A stretch of DNA of 64,000 bases from Okapia johnstoni (Eukaryota; Chordata; Mammalia; Artiodactyla; Giraffidae), in contig CM044315.1 of the NCBI GenBank assembly GCA_024291935.2, positions 56,084,385 to 56,148,384 of the forward strand. The letters are read 5' to 3'. Under the pieces are notes generated by a model that saw only the letters and a program-made list of their open reading frames with translations, did no database searches and was not told the DNA's origin. The position numbers were made by a program, and so were the translations under genes. This document shows positions 1-11,755 of the stretch, piece after piece. How positions within the stretch are numbered: position 1 is the stretch's first letter; each line of letters opens with the position of its first letter.

Positions 1-490
1 GTTCTTCAGCGCTCAGCCTTCTTTATGGCCCAACTCTCACATTCTTACATGACTACTGGAAAAGCCATGGCTTTGACTAGATGGACCTTTGTCAGCAAAG
101 TTATGTCTCTGCTTTTTAATATGCTGTCTAGGTTGGTCACAGCTTTTCTTCCAAGGAGCAAGTGTCTTTTAATTTCATGGCTGCAGTCACCATCTGCAGT
201 GATTTTGGAGCCTAAGAAAATAAAATTTGTCACTATTTCCGTTTTTTCCCCTTCTATTTGCCATGAAGTGATGGGATTGGATGCCATGATCTTAGTTTTT
301 TGAATGTTGAGTTTTTTGAATGTTAAGCCAGCTTTTTCACTCTCCTCTTTCACCTTCATCAAGAGGCTCTTTGCTTTCTGCCATTATAGTAGTATCATCT
401 GCATATCTGAGGTTGTTGATATTTCTCCAGGAAATCTTGATTCTAACTTGTGATTCACCCAGTAATATTGTATACTTCACACTAAATATA
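1..490 (-). mobile_element. BovB (RTE) LINE fragment, RT C-terminal part
   Basis: Reverse-complement BovB sequence running off the left edge. On the - strand, 45-362 reads an open stretch of the region downstream of the RT catalytic site (ITADGDCSHEIKRHLLLGRK), which also appears in the copies at 33, 46 and 55 kb. Past position 400 the reading frame is broken but the text still follows other BovB copies to about 490. The 3' end lies outside the window. It is non-functional: there is no endonuclease and the frame is interrupted. Identification is by similarity to the other copies in this window. Confidence 0.9.
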
Positions 491-2532
491 TTTTTGATAA
501 TGCTCCTTACAACACTAAAACTCCATCTTTGTTCTCATTGAATGTTCTATTATTGTCTCATATTTCACATGTATAAATATTATCAGCCTCATAAGGAAAT
601 GCCTTTTTCACTTAAGCAATCAATTAACTCTAGGAAATTAAAAAGAAAAAAATATGGTAGTCTATTTTGTTTACCTAGAAATTTGCATTCGTCTGCCTCA
701 TGTGTTCCCTTCTTTCAAGAATCTGGTTCTGCACTGCTTAGTTTTCACTGCCTTTCAAATGTATCACATATTTAGCCATGCGATATTTGTTTACAGTAGG
801 ATGGCAATTTCAGTCTGCTTACTCTATAGCTTCTTATCATGACTGGATGCAGAAGTTCTGTGATCATTCACTTACCTAAACCATGATATTTTATATTGAT
901 TCTCAGAGAATCATGAGTAATAATACACCTGAAGTCTATTACCCTAGCTTCTGAAACAGTGGCTAATTAGAAAATCCAAGTGATTTCAAATTTGATTATT
1001 TTCTGCTATTAACACTAGAAGAATATTGTTGGTTTAATTGATGGACATGTTACAATGAAGTCATGTTTCATAAAACAGATGCCTCAAACATAAAGTTGTT
1101 TATAAAGGTACAAGTTCTATTTGAAAATTATACCTAAGAAGTTTTTTTTTTTTAAAATTTGGAATATTTATACTGGATTTTGATTATGTCGTATCTCATA
1201 GTGTTTATATCAAAATATCTATAATTTGATACATGAATTTCTCATTAAACCCAAACTCCTTCCTTGTTTTTTCTTTAGTTTTCAAAATCTCTCTCTTTCA
1301 ATCCATTATTATTCTTTTTTATACCTACATCCCTCTACCCTCCTCCCATACTGTCTGGCTTTCATATCCATCTAATATTTTTCTTTCCATGTTTGAGAAT
1401 TGCATGTAGACTCTGTTTCTTTGGAAAGATTTTTCTCTCTCTACCTACGAACTCCAGATTTACCTTGCTAGCTCAAAACCCTCTGGACTTGCTCTGTATA
1501 TTTTCTGTTGGTATATCCACTTCCTAAAAATTAGCTAAAGACAAGTTTTTCCCACTGTCTTTAATGCTCCAAACTTGACTCATTCCTTTTTTCTATAGTT
1601 ATTTCTGCTCTCCTTTTGGGACTATTCCTGAATAAATGAGCTTATCTATTAACATTTAAGAAAGTCATCTCAGAAACCTGGCTAGAGCTGCAGTTTTAAA
1701 TCAACCTTCTGACAACTTATTTTACAGATGAATATTTAAAATAAGGAAGTCCAAACTGGAGGAAATAGGCAATCTTATGAAATGGGCTTTACAAATAATG
1801 ATAATAATAAAAACAACTTATGTACCCTATTTCTTTATGTAGCAGCCATGCCGACTTTCAAATGACTGCTGTTAACTTAGGGTACAACATTAATTTTCAG
1901 AAATCTTTCATTTATGAAAGAGGCAAGAAAAGTCCTGCTTCCTGATAAGTACCTCATATTTCCATTTCAGGTGAACAGAAATTGAATGGAAATACAGTTC
2001 ATAAAAAAATGTATGCTGAAAATAAGTAAGTTCTTGACATTCAGTAGAAATGGCAGCTTAGATGGGAAAGAAAATTTTGTTCATATCCAGCATCAAATGT
2101 ATCTGCAATATTATTAAAGAAGTAATGAGAATTTATCTCCTGAGGTCATTTAATACCCATTACTAAGGGAGTTCTCAATTGCTGGTTCTGTAGGTACATA
2201 TACACCTGTGCACATACCGAAAGATATATTGCAATTATGTCGACTGTATTTTCTAGGCCTAACATCATGTCACATGGTTTGACAATGATATTTAATATTG
2301 CAGTCAAGATAATATACAATATAGAATGTTATGAACATCATAATATATATATAACAGAACTTGAGAGAGAAAACTACATTAAATATTTATTATTATGCAT
2401 TAGAAACATTGCATATTGCTCTATTGACTTATAACAACATCATTATTTCTAGGAAGGAATTATTTTAATATAAAAATGAATGTATAGCTAATAAGTGAAA
2501 AGATACACTGTGAATTAAGTTAGTCTGACTTA
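491..2532. other. Intergenic DNA, nothing recognised
   Basis: AT-rich sequence with only short open frames on either strand, none resembling a known protein. No repeat family could be assigned with confidence. A C/T-rich stretch at about 1250-1620 may be an old, unassigned repeat. Confidence 0.5.
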
Positions 2533-2593
2533 TGTGTGTGTGTGTGTTCAGTCAGGAGGATTCTTTACCACTGTGCCACCTGGAAAGTCTGAC
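2533..2593 (-). mobile_element. Truncated Bov-tA SINE head with (TG)n
   Basis: A short TG run is followed by the reverse complement of the Bov-tA head (a Bov-tA-type GGATTCTTTACCACTGTGCCACC segment). Only the tRNA-derived end is kept, so this is a fragment. Confidence 0.6.
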
Positions 2594-2684
2594 TTACACA
2601 ATGTTTAAGCATTTTATACATCTCTCAAGAAAAAAAGATTAATTACAAAGCCACTGAGCATTGAGATTGACTGTGTAAATCAAG

Positions 2685-2905
2685 ATATGTGCTTAGTGGC
2701 TTCAGTCATGTCTGACTCTTTGTGACCCTATGGACTGTAGCCCACCAGGCTCCTCTGTCCACGGGAGTCTCTAGGCAAGATTGCTAGAGTGGACTGCCAT
2801 TTCCTACTCCAGGGGATCTTCCTGACCCAGAGACTGAACCCATGTCTCCTGCATCTCCTGCATTGCAGGTGGATTCTTTACTGCTGAGCCACCAGGGAAG
2901 CCCAA
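2685..2905 (-). mobile_element. Bov-tA SINE
   Basis: Reverse orientation: it starts with the BovB-derived tail (TCAGTCATGTCTGACTCTTTG) and ends with the tRNA-derived head GAGCCACCAGGGAAGCCC. It contains the usual central segments (ccaggctcctctgtcca, ggggatcttcctgaccca). Length is about 220 bp, as expected for the family. Confidence 0.93.
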
Positions 2906-3639
2906 ATTGAGATACAGTCAGTGGTAATATAAAACAAATAATTATGAAGTAAAATTTATAGCAGTTTGCAAACACTTTTATGTTAGTAGTTGAGGGAAAG
3001 GAAGAATTTAGAGAATACTCTAAGTCAGTAGTTCTCAATTCCACTTATATAAAAATATTTCTAGTAATTCCCCTTTGTTTATCCTGAAATGAAATTTACA
3101 GATGCCTAAAACTTATCTGCATCCATTTGTTAAGCAAAATCAGTATCATATTTTAAATGTGACATATAAAAACAGAAATTAAAGGAAAGCAGCTTTAGCA
3201 AAATGTACTTCCCTATGCAAACCACAGCACAATCACCATGGGAAGGCATAAGGAAGTTGTTATATATTGAATGGATGAATGAATGAATGAAAAAAGTGAT
3301 TCTACAGATTTTTGCACCCATATGAATAATAACCGAATGCAACAGCTACAAATGCAAACTTATGGTGACTTAAACACCATGAGTTGTGTTGCCAACAGTG
3401 GTATAATTTTCTGTAATGATGAAAATCTCTGGGCAATATTTAAGAAAAAGGGACAATTCACATGGTGTATACATTTCTAAAAATTCATTATGTATTGAAA
3501 CTGCCAAAAACTCTGTATGTTTAATGTTAAATGGAGTTAGATTCAAGGCTGAAGGAATTTCAAAAAAACAAAATGTTCTTTTATCTTTCTGAATGTCTGG
3601 GAAATGAACATACCTAAGAAACAAAAACAGACTTACATA
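2906..3639. other. Intergenic DNA with short (GAAT)n
   Basis: No gene seen. A short GAAT-type tetranucleotide run lies at about 3268-3292. Overlapping open frames of 65-84 codons on both strands look like chance frames in AT-rich DNA. Confidence 0.5.
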
Positions 3640-3910
3640 TAGAGAGAAAAGATTTGTAGTTGCCTCAGGAGGGAGGATGGGAGAGGGAAGGTCTGGGAGC
3701 TTGGGATTAGCAGATTCAATATAGAATAACTAAACAAGATCTAACTGTATAGCACAGGGGACTATATTCAATATTCTGAGATAAACCATCATGCAAATGA
3801 ATATGAAAAGAACATGTATGCATAACTAAGTTACTTTGCTGTAGAGCAGAAATTAAGCACAACATTGTAAACCAACTATACTTCAATAAAATTAAAATCA
3901 AATGAAATTC
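3640..3910 (+). mobile_element. L1 3' end (artiodactyl type)
   Basis: Matches the 3' UTR pattern of artiodactyl L1: tggg-rich start, 'ctgtatagcacaggg', 'tttgctgtagagcagaaa', 'cacaacattgtaaaccaac' and a terminal 'caataaaattaaaa' tail. The 5' part is missing, which is the normal outcome of L1 insertion. Confidence 0.8.
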
Positions 3911-4379
3911 ATGCAACGTGTGAAACAATTTTAGGAGGGATGTGGGCAGCCTGATGTGTAGCATCTTTAGCCCCTGTACAAGAAGTGCTACTGGTAACTC
4001 TCAATTCTCATGACAATCACAACCTGAAGGCCACTCAAAAGTCCAAAATGCTACCTTAGGAGAGTATCTTTTCCTTTGAGAGCTGCTGCGCCAAGAACTT
4101 GAGCCTTGGTGTTAGGGATGATGTAGATATCATTCATAAAGACTGGTAACATGTAAGAAAGAGCAAGTTTTGGAAGGACAGATAGTGAGATCAGTTTTGG
4201 ATGTATTGAGACAAAATTAATGTAATATATTCATGGAGAATTATGTATGACAAGTTAGAAATAAAGAACAATAATTAAAATAGAGACTATTCAGTAGCTT
4301 AGAACCATAATGAGTAAATAGTCAAAGAAGAAAATTTAGAAATTAGAAGGAAAGAAATATAAAGACAGATTCATACATT
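3911..4379. other. Intergenic DNA, nothing recognised
   Basis: No coding sequence or assignable repeat seen. Confidence 0.45.
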
Positions 4380-4705
4380 TAGGGGACTTCCCTTGTGGTA
4401 CAGTGGATGAGAATCAGCCTGCCTATGTAGGGGACACAGGTTTGATCCCTGGTCTGGGAAGATTCCACATGCCATGGAGCAACTAAGCCTGTGCACCACA
4501 ACTACGGAGCCTGGGCTTTAGACCCCACAAGCTGCAACTACTGAAGACTGCACACCTCGAACCTGTGCTCTGCAACAAGAGAAGCCACAGAAATGAGCAG
4601 CCTGAGCACCATAACCAAGTGTAGCTCCTGCTTGATGCAACTAGAGAAAGTCTGCACAAAAATAATGAAGACCCAGAGCATCCAAAAATAAACAAATATT
4701 TTTTT
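4380..4705 (+). mobile_element. CHR-type tRNA SINE
   Basis: Begins with ggggacttcccttgtggtacagtgg and a B-box-like ggtttgatccctgg. It continues with the repeated 'gcaactaagcctgtgcaccacaac'-type units typical of Cetartiodactyl CHR elements and ends in an A-rich tail (ccaaaaataaacaaat). Open frames inside it are not genes. Confidence 0.85.
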
Positions 4706-5805
4706 TTAATTTAGGGAAAAGAAAGAAATGGCAACCAGCAAATCAGACCAAAAAGTAAGATACAAAGTGATAATAGAAGTAGGACATATATATTTCAGTG
4801 AAGAAAAGGGAAAGAGAGATTTAGAAAGAAAGAGTGGTTAACACTCTTGAATATTTGAAAGCAATGAAGGAGAATAAGCAGAAGAACCAAGATAGTTCGG
4901 CAGAATTTGGTAGCATGACACAGTTAAACGCCACGTGTGGGAGGGACTGAGAGGAGTAGAAACTGAAGATATGGGAACAGGCATATGCATCGCTTCCTCT
5001 ACCAGCTCTACTTGGCATCAGTCTCTGGAAACATTCAAGCTTTGAGCTTAGTCCAGAGCAGACAATTACTGAGAACATCTAGAAAATCCAGAAAAAAAAA
5101 AACAAACAACACAGCAATCTGGTAGCATTACAGGGGCCACATATTCATGGGTATGTGGATCTGGAATGAATCCTATTACCTTCAGAGTATTCAGTGGATC
5201 TTAGATGAGGTCTGGGCATAAGACTAGACATTCATAGGTCTCTACATCCTGTAGAGGTAAAAACTCTGCTGTGATAGGGCCTGTCTGATGCAGTCTGCAC
5301 ACTCAGCCAGGCTCATGTTGCCCTCTGATTCTGAAACCAGACCAGTTTCAAAATCTCAGTGTGTGACTAGAACCCTGGTCTCACTGAATAGACCTTCTGA
5401 TCTGTGGTCCTCTGTGGCTGGGTACAAATATCCCTACTATAAAGCCATCCTTGAAACTTTAACAGGCCATACCAGGTGACACCAGGACCACTTTAGTTCC
5501 AGTTCCTCATGCCCTCGTAGACACCATATTTAAAGTGTTGAAATACAGTCAGGAGTCTGGCTTCCTGCTTTTCCCCATTAACTTTCATATTCCTGTATCT
5601 CTAAGAGCCAAACCTAGATGAACAAACTCAGCTGAGCAAAGGTGTGCAGAATACCCATTCAAGAAATTTAGAGGTAAAAATGGAACGACGGACTTTCTTC
5701 AAACAGTATTATCAATGAGATAATTGAACAGTCATCCTCGGACAAAAACTCAGATAGCAAATAAGTGACAATATACTTCTAAGCAAGGGCGAGAGAGGAT
5801 GTTTT
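4706..5805. other. Intergenic DNA, nothing recognised
   Basis: Short open frames only (85 codons at most), none with a recognisable domain. No repeat assigned. Confidence 0.45.
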
Positions 5806-6010
5806 TGCTGTTGTTTAGTCTCTAAGTCACGCCTGACTCTCCGCAACCCCACGGACTACAGCCCGCCAGGCTCCTCTGTCCACGGGGTTTCCCAGGCAAG
5901 AACACTGGAGTGGGTTGTCATTTCCTTCTCCAGGGGATCTTCCTGACCCAGAGATAGAACCCAGGTCTCAGGCAGGCAGATTCTTACTGCTGCGCCACAA
6001 GGGAAACCCT
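5806..6010 (-). mobile_element. Bov-tA SINE
   Basis: Reverse orientation. The tail segment (ctctaagtcacgcctgactctccgcaacccc) is followed by the central block (ccaggctcctctgtccacgggg, ggatcttcctgacccaga) and the tRNA-derived head (gcgccacaagggaaaccct). Confidence 0.92.
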
Positions 6011-6375
6011 GAGGGAGAGAATAATAAGACAAAAATTCAGAGGAAGATAAATCTACTGGGATATTAGGGAGAGGGACATGATTGTATGGTGTCTTAGAAG
6101 GCAGTGCTCACACATATTTTATCTCTTTAAATGGGTAGAAGTATGTATTTTCTTTATTACTTATAATGCATTTATCAATATTATTGGGGCATATGTAATA
6201 TTTCACATGAATAAAAGTTATATTTTTTTAGGAGTGATAGCAACCACAGCATGGCCAACAACAATGCAATCATTTGTTATTTGTATGTCATGTTTCAGAT
6301 GCTATATTTTCTATGAATCTTCCCGGAAATTCTGTAAGATAGTGATTGTTAGTTTTATTACCTGCATGCTATAGA

Positions 6376-6503
6376 GCCGGGGTCCCCAAGTGCCAGTACT
6401 GGTCCAGGACCTGTTAAGAACCAGGCTGTATAGCAGGAGGTGAACGGTTGTCTTCCACACAACTGGTCCCTAGTACAAAAAAGTGTGGGAACCACTGCTG
6501 TAG
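6376..6503. mobile_element. hAT-Charlie (MER1-like) non-autonomous DNA transposon, internally deleted
   Basis: The left end ggggtccccaag..ccagtactggtccaggacctgttaagaacc and the right end gtcttccacacaactggtccctagtacaaaaaagtgtgggaaccactg form the inverted terminal pattern of MER1/Charlie3-type elements. The middle is deleted. It is an old relic. Confidence 0.7.
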
Positions 6504-6539
6504 AGGATCAGATAATAGTGATCATGAACAAAGGCCATG

Positions 6540-6715
6540 GGTTATAAGGGCTTAGGTTCAAGTCTATGAACTGCCACCCACTAGCTATATGTCCTGAAGT
6601 AGTTCAAAGTCTGTCTTTATGCCTATACTTCCTCATCTGTAAAATGGGGATAACAGAGCTATCTACTTCCAAGATCGATCACTTTAAAATCAATGTACAA
6701 CTGTGTTATTATTAT
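6540..6715 (+). mobile_element. MIR SINE
   Basis: Contains the MIR core 'ccacccactagctatatg', then 'cctcatctgtaaaatggggataa', diverged as expected for this old mammalian family. Confidence 0.8.
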
Positions 6716-7315
6716 CATTCCTTTAAGTATTCCTAACTGAAGGTGTCATCCTCATAGTTCCAAAGTCCATGGTGTTTCATTGTTTGACTTAAGAGCAAGA
6801 CTGGCAGACTATTTAAGAGAGTGAGGAAAATTAATGTCAAGGTCTTGTGTAGTAGAAGAGTATGGAAAAATCTATTTCCTTTATGGTTTAGCCTAACAGA
6901 CATAACTGGATAGAGCAGCTAGTTTCTTTTTCAGAAGTAACTTTTAAGATTTCCCTGCCCTTTTTAAAGTCAGAGATTTCATAAAAGCTAGATCTCAAGT
7001 GCTCTGCTCAGCATCAGGAATAAGTACATTTGATCAGGTTTAATAGGAAGAATAACACACCTTTGCTGAGGTAAACGTCAGACCATATTTTTCTTTTTTT
7101 TTTTTTCAAATATCATACTTGATATCTCATCCCACCAGGAAAAAGACATGCAATTTTCCACATTTTAAATGCAGCAGACACAAAACCAATCTATGTATCA
7201 AGCAGGAGCCATAGATGACTATTACTTCTACCTGAAAATATTTAATTAAAAAAGGTCAGGAAGCACTTTGTAAAAATTGGACAGAATTTCATGGAGTCAT
7301 TTGAATATTTGTTGC
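6716..7315. other. Intergenic DNA, nothing recognised
   Basis: No gene or clear repeat seen. A short poly-T run lies near 7095. Confidence 0.45.
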
Positions 7316-7640
7316 ACTGTGCTTAGTTGCTCAGTCACGTCTGACTCTTTGCAACCCCATGGACTGTAGCCCCCCAGGTTCCTCTGTCCATGGGGATTCT
7401 CCAGGCAAGAATACTAGAGTGAGTTGCCATACCTCCTACAGGGGATCTTCCCAACTCAAGAACTGAACTCAGGTCTCTTGAACTGCAGTCAGATTGTTTA
7501 CAGCCTGAGCCACCAGGGAAGCCCAAGAATACTGGAATGGGTGGACTATCCCTTCTCCAGGGGAACTTCCCAACCCAGGAATCGAACCAGGGGCTTCTGC
7601 ATTGAGGGCTGATTCTTTATCAGCAGAGCTACCAGGGAAT
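7316..7640 (-). mobile_element. Dimeric Bov-tA SINE
   Basis: Reverse orientation. A full Bov-tA (tail at 7322, head gagccaccagggaagcccaag near 7525) is followed directly by a second head-side copy (7527-7640: actggaatgggtggac, ggaacttcccaacccagg, gagctaccagggaa). The extra half unit makes this the longer dimeric form. Confidence 0.9.
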
Positions 7641-7704
7641 ATTTGCTATGGAATGCCAAGTGTTCATCAACAACAAGCAAAATGAAGAGGTTATGCATAT
7701 CAGG

Positions 7705-8230
7705 ATGGGTTTTTCAGAGGCAGTGTAATGTGGAGGTTAATACTATGGGCTCAGGAGCCAGAGTGCTTAGCTTTGTATCCAGTTCTGTCACTCACTAGCT
7801 GTGGGACCATGGGCATACTACTTAGCCTCTTTGTGCCTCAGTTTTCATAGTTTTGAAATGAACTCATTAAGAGTACTGATCTCATCAGAGTTTCAAGGTT
7901 TAAGTGAGTTAGTACTTACTATACAGCAAGCTGATCTTCCCAGGTGGCTCTAGGGATAAAGAATCTGCTTGGCAATTCAGGAGATATAAGAGACACAGGT
8001 TTGATTCCTGAATCTAGAAGATACCCTGGAGGAGGGCATGGCAACCCACTCAAGTATTCTTACCTGGAGAATCCCATGGACAGAGGAGCCTGGCAGGCTA
8101 TGGTCCAAAGTGTCACAAAGACTTGGACACACTAAAGTGACTTAGCACACACACATACAGCAAGCTGTTCTAAGAAAAATTCTAGGCACTTAGTAAGCCT
8201 TTAATGAGTTCTAAATGTTATGGATGACAA
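7705..8230 (+). mobile_element. MIR SINE split by a Bov-tA
   Basis: The left part (7705-7933) carries the MIR start and core: 'gctcaggagccagagtgc', 'actcactagctgtggga', 'gcctcagttttcat'. The right part (8168-8230) carries the MIR 3' end, 'aggcacttagtaagcctttaatgag'. The Bov-tA at 7934-8154 interrupts it, so the SINE is younger than the MIR. Confidence 0.85.
7934..8154 (+). mobile_element. Bov-tA SINE with 13-bp target-site duplication
   Basis: Starts atcttcccaggtggctctag and ends cttagcacacacac. It is flanked by perfect direct repeats atacagcaagctg at 7921-7933 and 8155-8167, the signature of target-primed insertion into the MIR. Confidence 0.95.
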
Positions 8231-8479
8231 TTATAATTCTTTCTTTGTACCATTGACTTTGTTTTATATCAGAAGTTTATTATAACTCATAAGAGACTGT
8301 AAAACTTCGTGAGATAAGAAAATTTGCTTTTCAACTTACAATGATTTTTTAAAAATCAGTGGAAGACATGCTTTTATCATCAGGTTGGGAGAAGACAATA
8401 GAAGCTAAATATAATATTTTAGCTTGAGTATAATCAAAATATCTACACACCCTTTGAAACAATAGTTCACATAAGGTTA

Positions 8480-8810
8480 TTCCTACCAGAAAGAACATTT
8501 CCAGATGTTTGTGAAAAAACAGATATAAGGATGTTCAGGAGAGTATATTTAATAATGCTGAAAACTTGACAGCAACTGGAATGTCCAACAATAGAAAATT
8601 AATTTACTAAATTATGGTATAATAATGTATGCATTAAAAATATGTTATTAAAGAATATTGCTGTATAAAATGGTAAGTAGAAAATTAAATGGCTACAAAA
8701 CAGCAATGACATTATCATAATGTATAAAGGCAAACGTAATGTATTAAGATTTACATACAAATTGTATATACAAAAAATACTTATAATGAAACATTTAATT
8801 AATGGAATTG
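8480..8810 (+). mobile_element. L1M-like 3' UTR fragment
   Basis: Contains 'gacagcaactggaatgtccaacaata' and 'aattatggtataataatgtatgcattaaaaa', the pattern of old L1M 3' untranslated sequence. Diverged and lacking coding sequence. Confidence 0.55.
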
Positions 8811-11139
8811 TTGATTTTTTTTCCCTTTGTGCTTTTCTGTATTTTCCAAGTTTTTGGAATTCAACATACATTAATTTTATATTTACAAAATGTTATTGAA
8901 ATAAATGATGACTAAAAATATTGAATATGTAAGTTATAAATTCACAAATATGCAAAATTCAAGATTATAAAAATAGAATATTCATTTCAAGAGAATAACA
9001 TCTAAAATTTTTAAGGTGAATATAAACACATTTTCCCTCTAACAGATTCAACAAACACAAGCCAGATGCTTTTAACAGCTCCAACAAAGGAGAGAAAATT
9101 TTAAATAAACTGTCAGAAAATTATCACAGGCCGAAACTTTAGGTGGCTCATTATTGGTAGACATTAGGCATTCTATAAATCTGTGACTTGATTATTTATA
9201 ATAAAGGATAACAAAGCTATAAACAAAACTTTATGTGGATTATTGATGTGCTGAAAACACTGATGTTTATTTCATTGCCAGAAATTTCACCTATTAAAAA
9301 TGTGAGTATTATAGAATTCCTTTACACCTATTAACTGATTTTTTTTTCAAAATCATTTACAAAATTCTTTCTAAATTATTAAAGCCTCAGCCGCGGGAAC
9401 TTAAATAGAGAAATGAATTGTATGGTCTCTGCTCTAAGCGGTTTATGCAAGTTATAATGCAGTGTTTTGCAGTACACAGTACTGTCATGTGTTATAAATA
9501 ACGTGTTGCATATAGTTGTGTCACCAGACACCTTCTAGATTCATGGACAGCCAATACCATAGAAATGAATATCGTTTCCACAAGACTCTTAGGCAATCAA
9601 AGCTTTTTATAAAAATAGGTAGCTTCTGCACAAGGGAAAATGCAGGAAAAAAGTGCCAGCTCCCTGAGTAGAAGGGGTGAGTGGCTTTTGTAACAAAGGG
9701 AGGGTTTATCTCATGATCACTATAATTTTCAGAAATAGTCAAACTTCTCTGATCAGCAGCAGGTGACTCCATGGTGGCTATCAGAAACAGAAGGGCTTTT
9801 GTGAGGAGAAAGAAATACATGAGAGTTTTCTACATGAAGGCAGAGGAACAGATAAGGTTAAATTTTATAATTTTAACTTGTGGCAACTAGGTACACTCTT
9901 TCCTGTAGCAGAGAGAGTTAACCTTTTATTCCTGTGAACCTGGTTTTTGTCTCTGGGACTCATGCCCTCAAGGCCTTTGTTCTTTAACTTGCAAGGCCTG
10001 TTTTGCCCAAAGCCATTACCAAGTCCGTTTCCAAAATGGCTGTAGTCTTGTCTTCATGTATCAGTTGTGTATAGTTTACAACACAATGTGTTTTGATTAG
10101 CACTTAACATGAAATGAATTTTGTTTCATTGTATTAACTCTTTCTGTATTAGCCTTGATCATTTAGCATTGAGAAATTTGACTAATCAATTCACTTAATA
10201 TTCCCCTATCCAAATAGACACTGTATTCCAAACTGTGTGATACAGTAATTTTTAAAAACTTACAGTCAAATACTCTGTCCTTTATCAATCCAACTTCACC
10301 AAAATCAGCTTTAAGCTACTTTTGTAGCTATTAGCCACTTATGGATAGGGAAAAGTACCTCTAGATTGATTAAGATAGTGACATCTGAAATTCATGAGTT
10401 GCAGTGAAGGACTAGTACTTGTCCAATCTGCTGGGTTTAAATTTCTTCCAGCTCTTCACTTGGCAAGCAGTTGTCTAAGAGCTTGACATAATCAGGATTA
10501 AATGTTGTTAGGTATAAAAGAATGAGTATATTTGGATTTTCGTGTCATTGACATTCCAAGGATAAGAGTGCACAATCAGTCACTCATCATTTTGAGTTGC
10601 AAAGAGATTTTGTGATTCAAATTAGAATTTTTTTTTTCACTGAATCATCACAATTGTGGAAGTGGTTTTGACTTTGATGGCACTTAAAATTAGCGAGGAA
10701 AATAACACCTCAAAAACCTGCAGTAACATCAAAATATTAACATTGCATCAGCCGGCATAGCAGTCTACCTATTCCAGGACTGTTTTAGCTTTGTATTTCA
10801 GGAGGATTAGTAAACTCTTATCTTCTCAGTGCACTATATACATTTCTATGGGTCTCTGCCAATCTTTTGGATGGACCTGAGCTTATTAGTGTCCCTAAAA
10901 GTTGCAGCCAGAACAACTCAGAAGCAGTTCTCCTACCTCAGATATAGTTATAACAAACTCAAAGTGTTGTGGAAGAAAAAGGAATAGAATCAAGAATTAT
11001 TGGTCATTAATGGACAGAAATAATTTCTGTGAAAAATAACACATGGTTTTCTTAGCAGCCAAATCTCTTTAACCATGTCCTGCTTTTCACATCATGATCA
11101 AGTTCCCGTGTCTACTATCTAAATGGACTATGGCCAGGG
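8811..11139. other. Intergenic DNA, repeats not assignable
   Basis: No gene recognised. The - strand frame at 9521-9820 (99 codons) has a hydrophobic start but no family I can name. The segment 9500-10060 and some of what follows has the mixed texture of an old LTR or ERV insertion, but I could not identify ends or motifs. Confidence 0.4.
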
Positions 11140-11352
11140 CTAGTTGGCAGGTGTACCAGGGCACCCAGAGTTGGTGCTCTGGGATATCTAGAGGGACAGG
11201 GTGGGTAGAGAGGTGGGAAGGGGGTTCAGGACAGCGGGGGACACATGTATAACTGTAGACGATTCATGTTGATGTATGGCAAAAACCATCACAATCTTGT
11301 AAAGTAATTACCTTTCTTTTAAAATAAATAAATAATTATTTTAAAAAAAATC
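11140..11352 (+). mobile_element. Bovine-type L1 3' end
   Basis: The run 'ggtgggaagggggttcaggacagcgggggacacatgtata' followed by 'gattcatgttgatgtatggcaaaaaccatcacaatcttgtaaag' and an A-rich tail matches the 3' end of the ruminant L1. It is 5'-truncated. Confidence 0.85.
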
Positions 11353-11514
11353 CAGCACAGAAGCTCCTTGGAAGGGAATACATGATTGCACAAAATAAAG
11401 TGGTTAGCCTCAAATAACAAAAGCCTGTCTTCCTAGTATCAAAGAGAGCCCTAGATTAGAGAAAAAGAATGTGATGAGATGATGTTGCAGATGAAGATGA
11501 CAATAAGAAGCATT

Positions 11515-11755
11515 TGTAGAATTCTTATGAGTTGATAAGCACTGTTATTTGTATACTTTAATTCATTTACTCCTCAAAGAAACTCCTATCATGTTAGTAT
11601 TATTTTTCTCCCCACTTTAAAGATATAAAAACTGAAACTCAGACAGGCAAATTAACTTGCTTAAATTCACACAGCTAACACATAATACAGCAAGATTCCA
11701 CTGGGGCAGTCTGCTCCATGTCTGTGTTCTTAAGTCCTCTGTTTTGCCATCAGCA
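11515..11755 (-). mobile_element. MIR SINE
   Basis: Reverse complement of the MIR body: 'actttaaagatataaaaactgaaactcagacaggcaaattaacttgc' then 'cacacagctaacacataa'. Diverged. Confidence 0.75.

Noticed and set aside
2685..2905. tRNA gene signals in Bov-tA and CHR elements
   Set aside because: The tRNA-like heads keep promoter-like boxes but belong to SINEs. None folds into a complete tRNA with an acceptor end.
6078..6374. 98-codon hydrophobic frame on the + strand
   Set aside because: AT-rich DNA favours hydrophobic chance frames. It ends at the border of a hAT relic and has no family match that I know.
9521..9820. 99-codon frame on the - strand with a hydrophobic N-terminus
   Set aside because: No recognisable domain and no supporting context. 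Possibly an old ERV piece, but I cannot support that.
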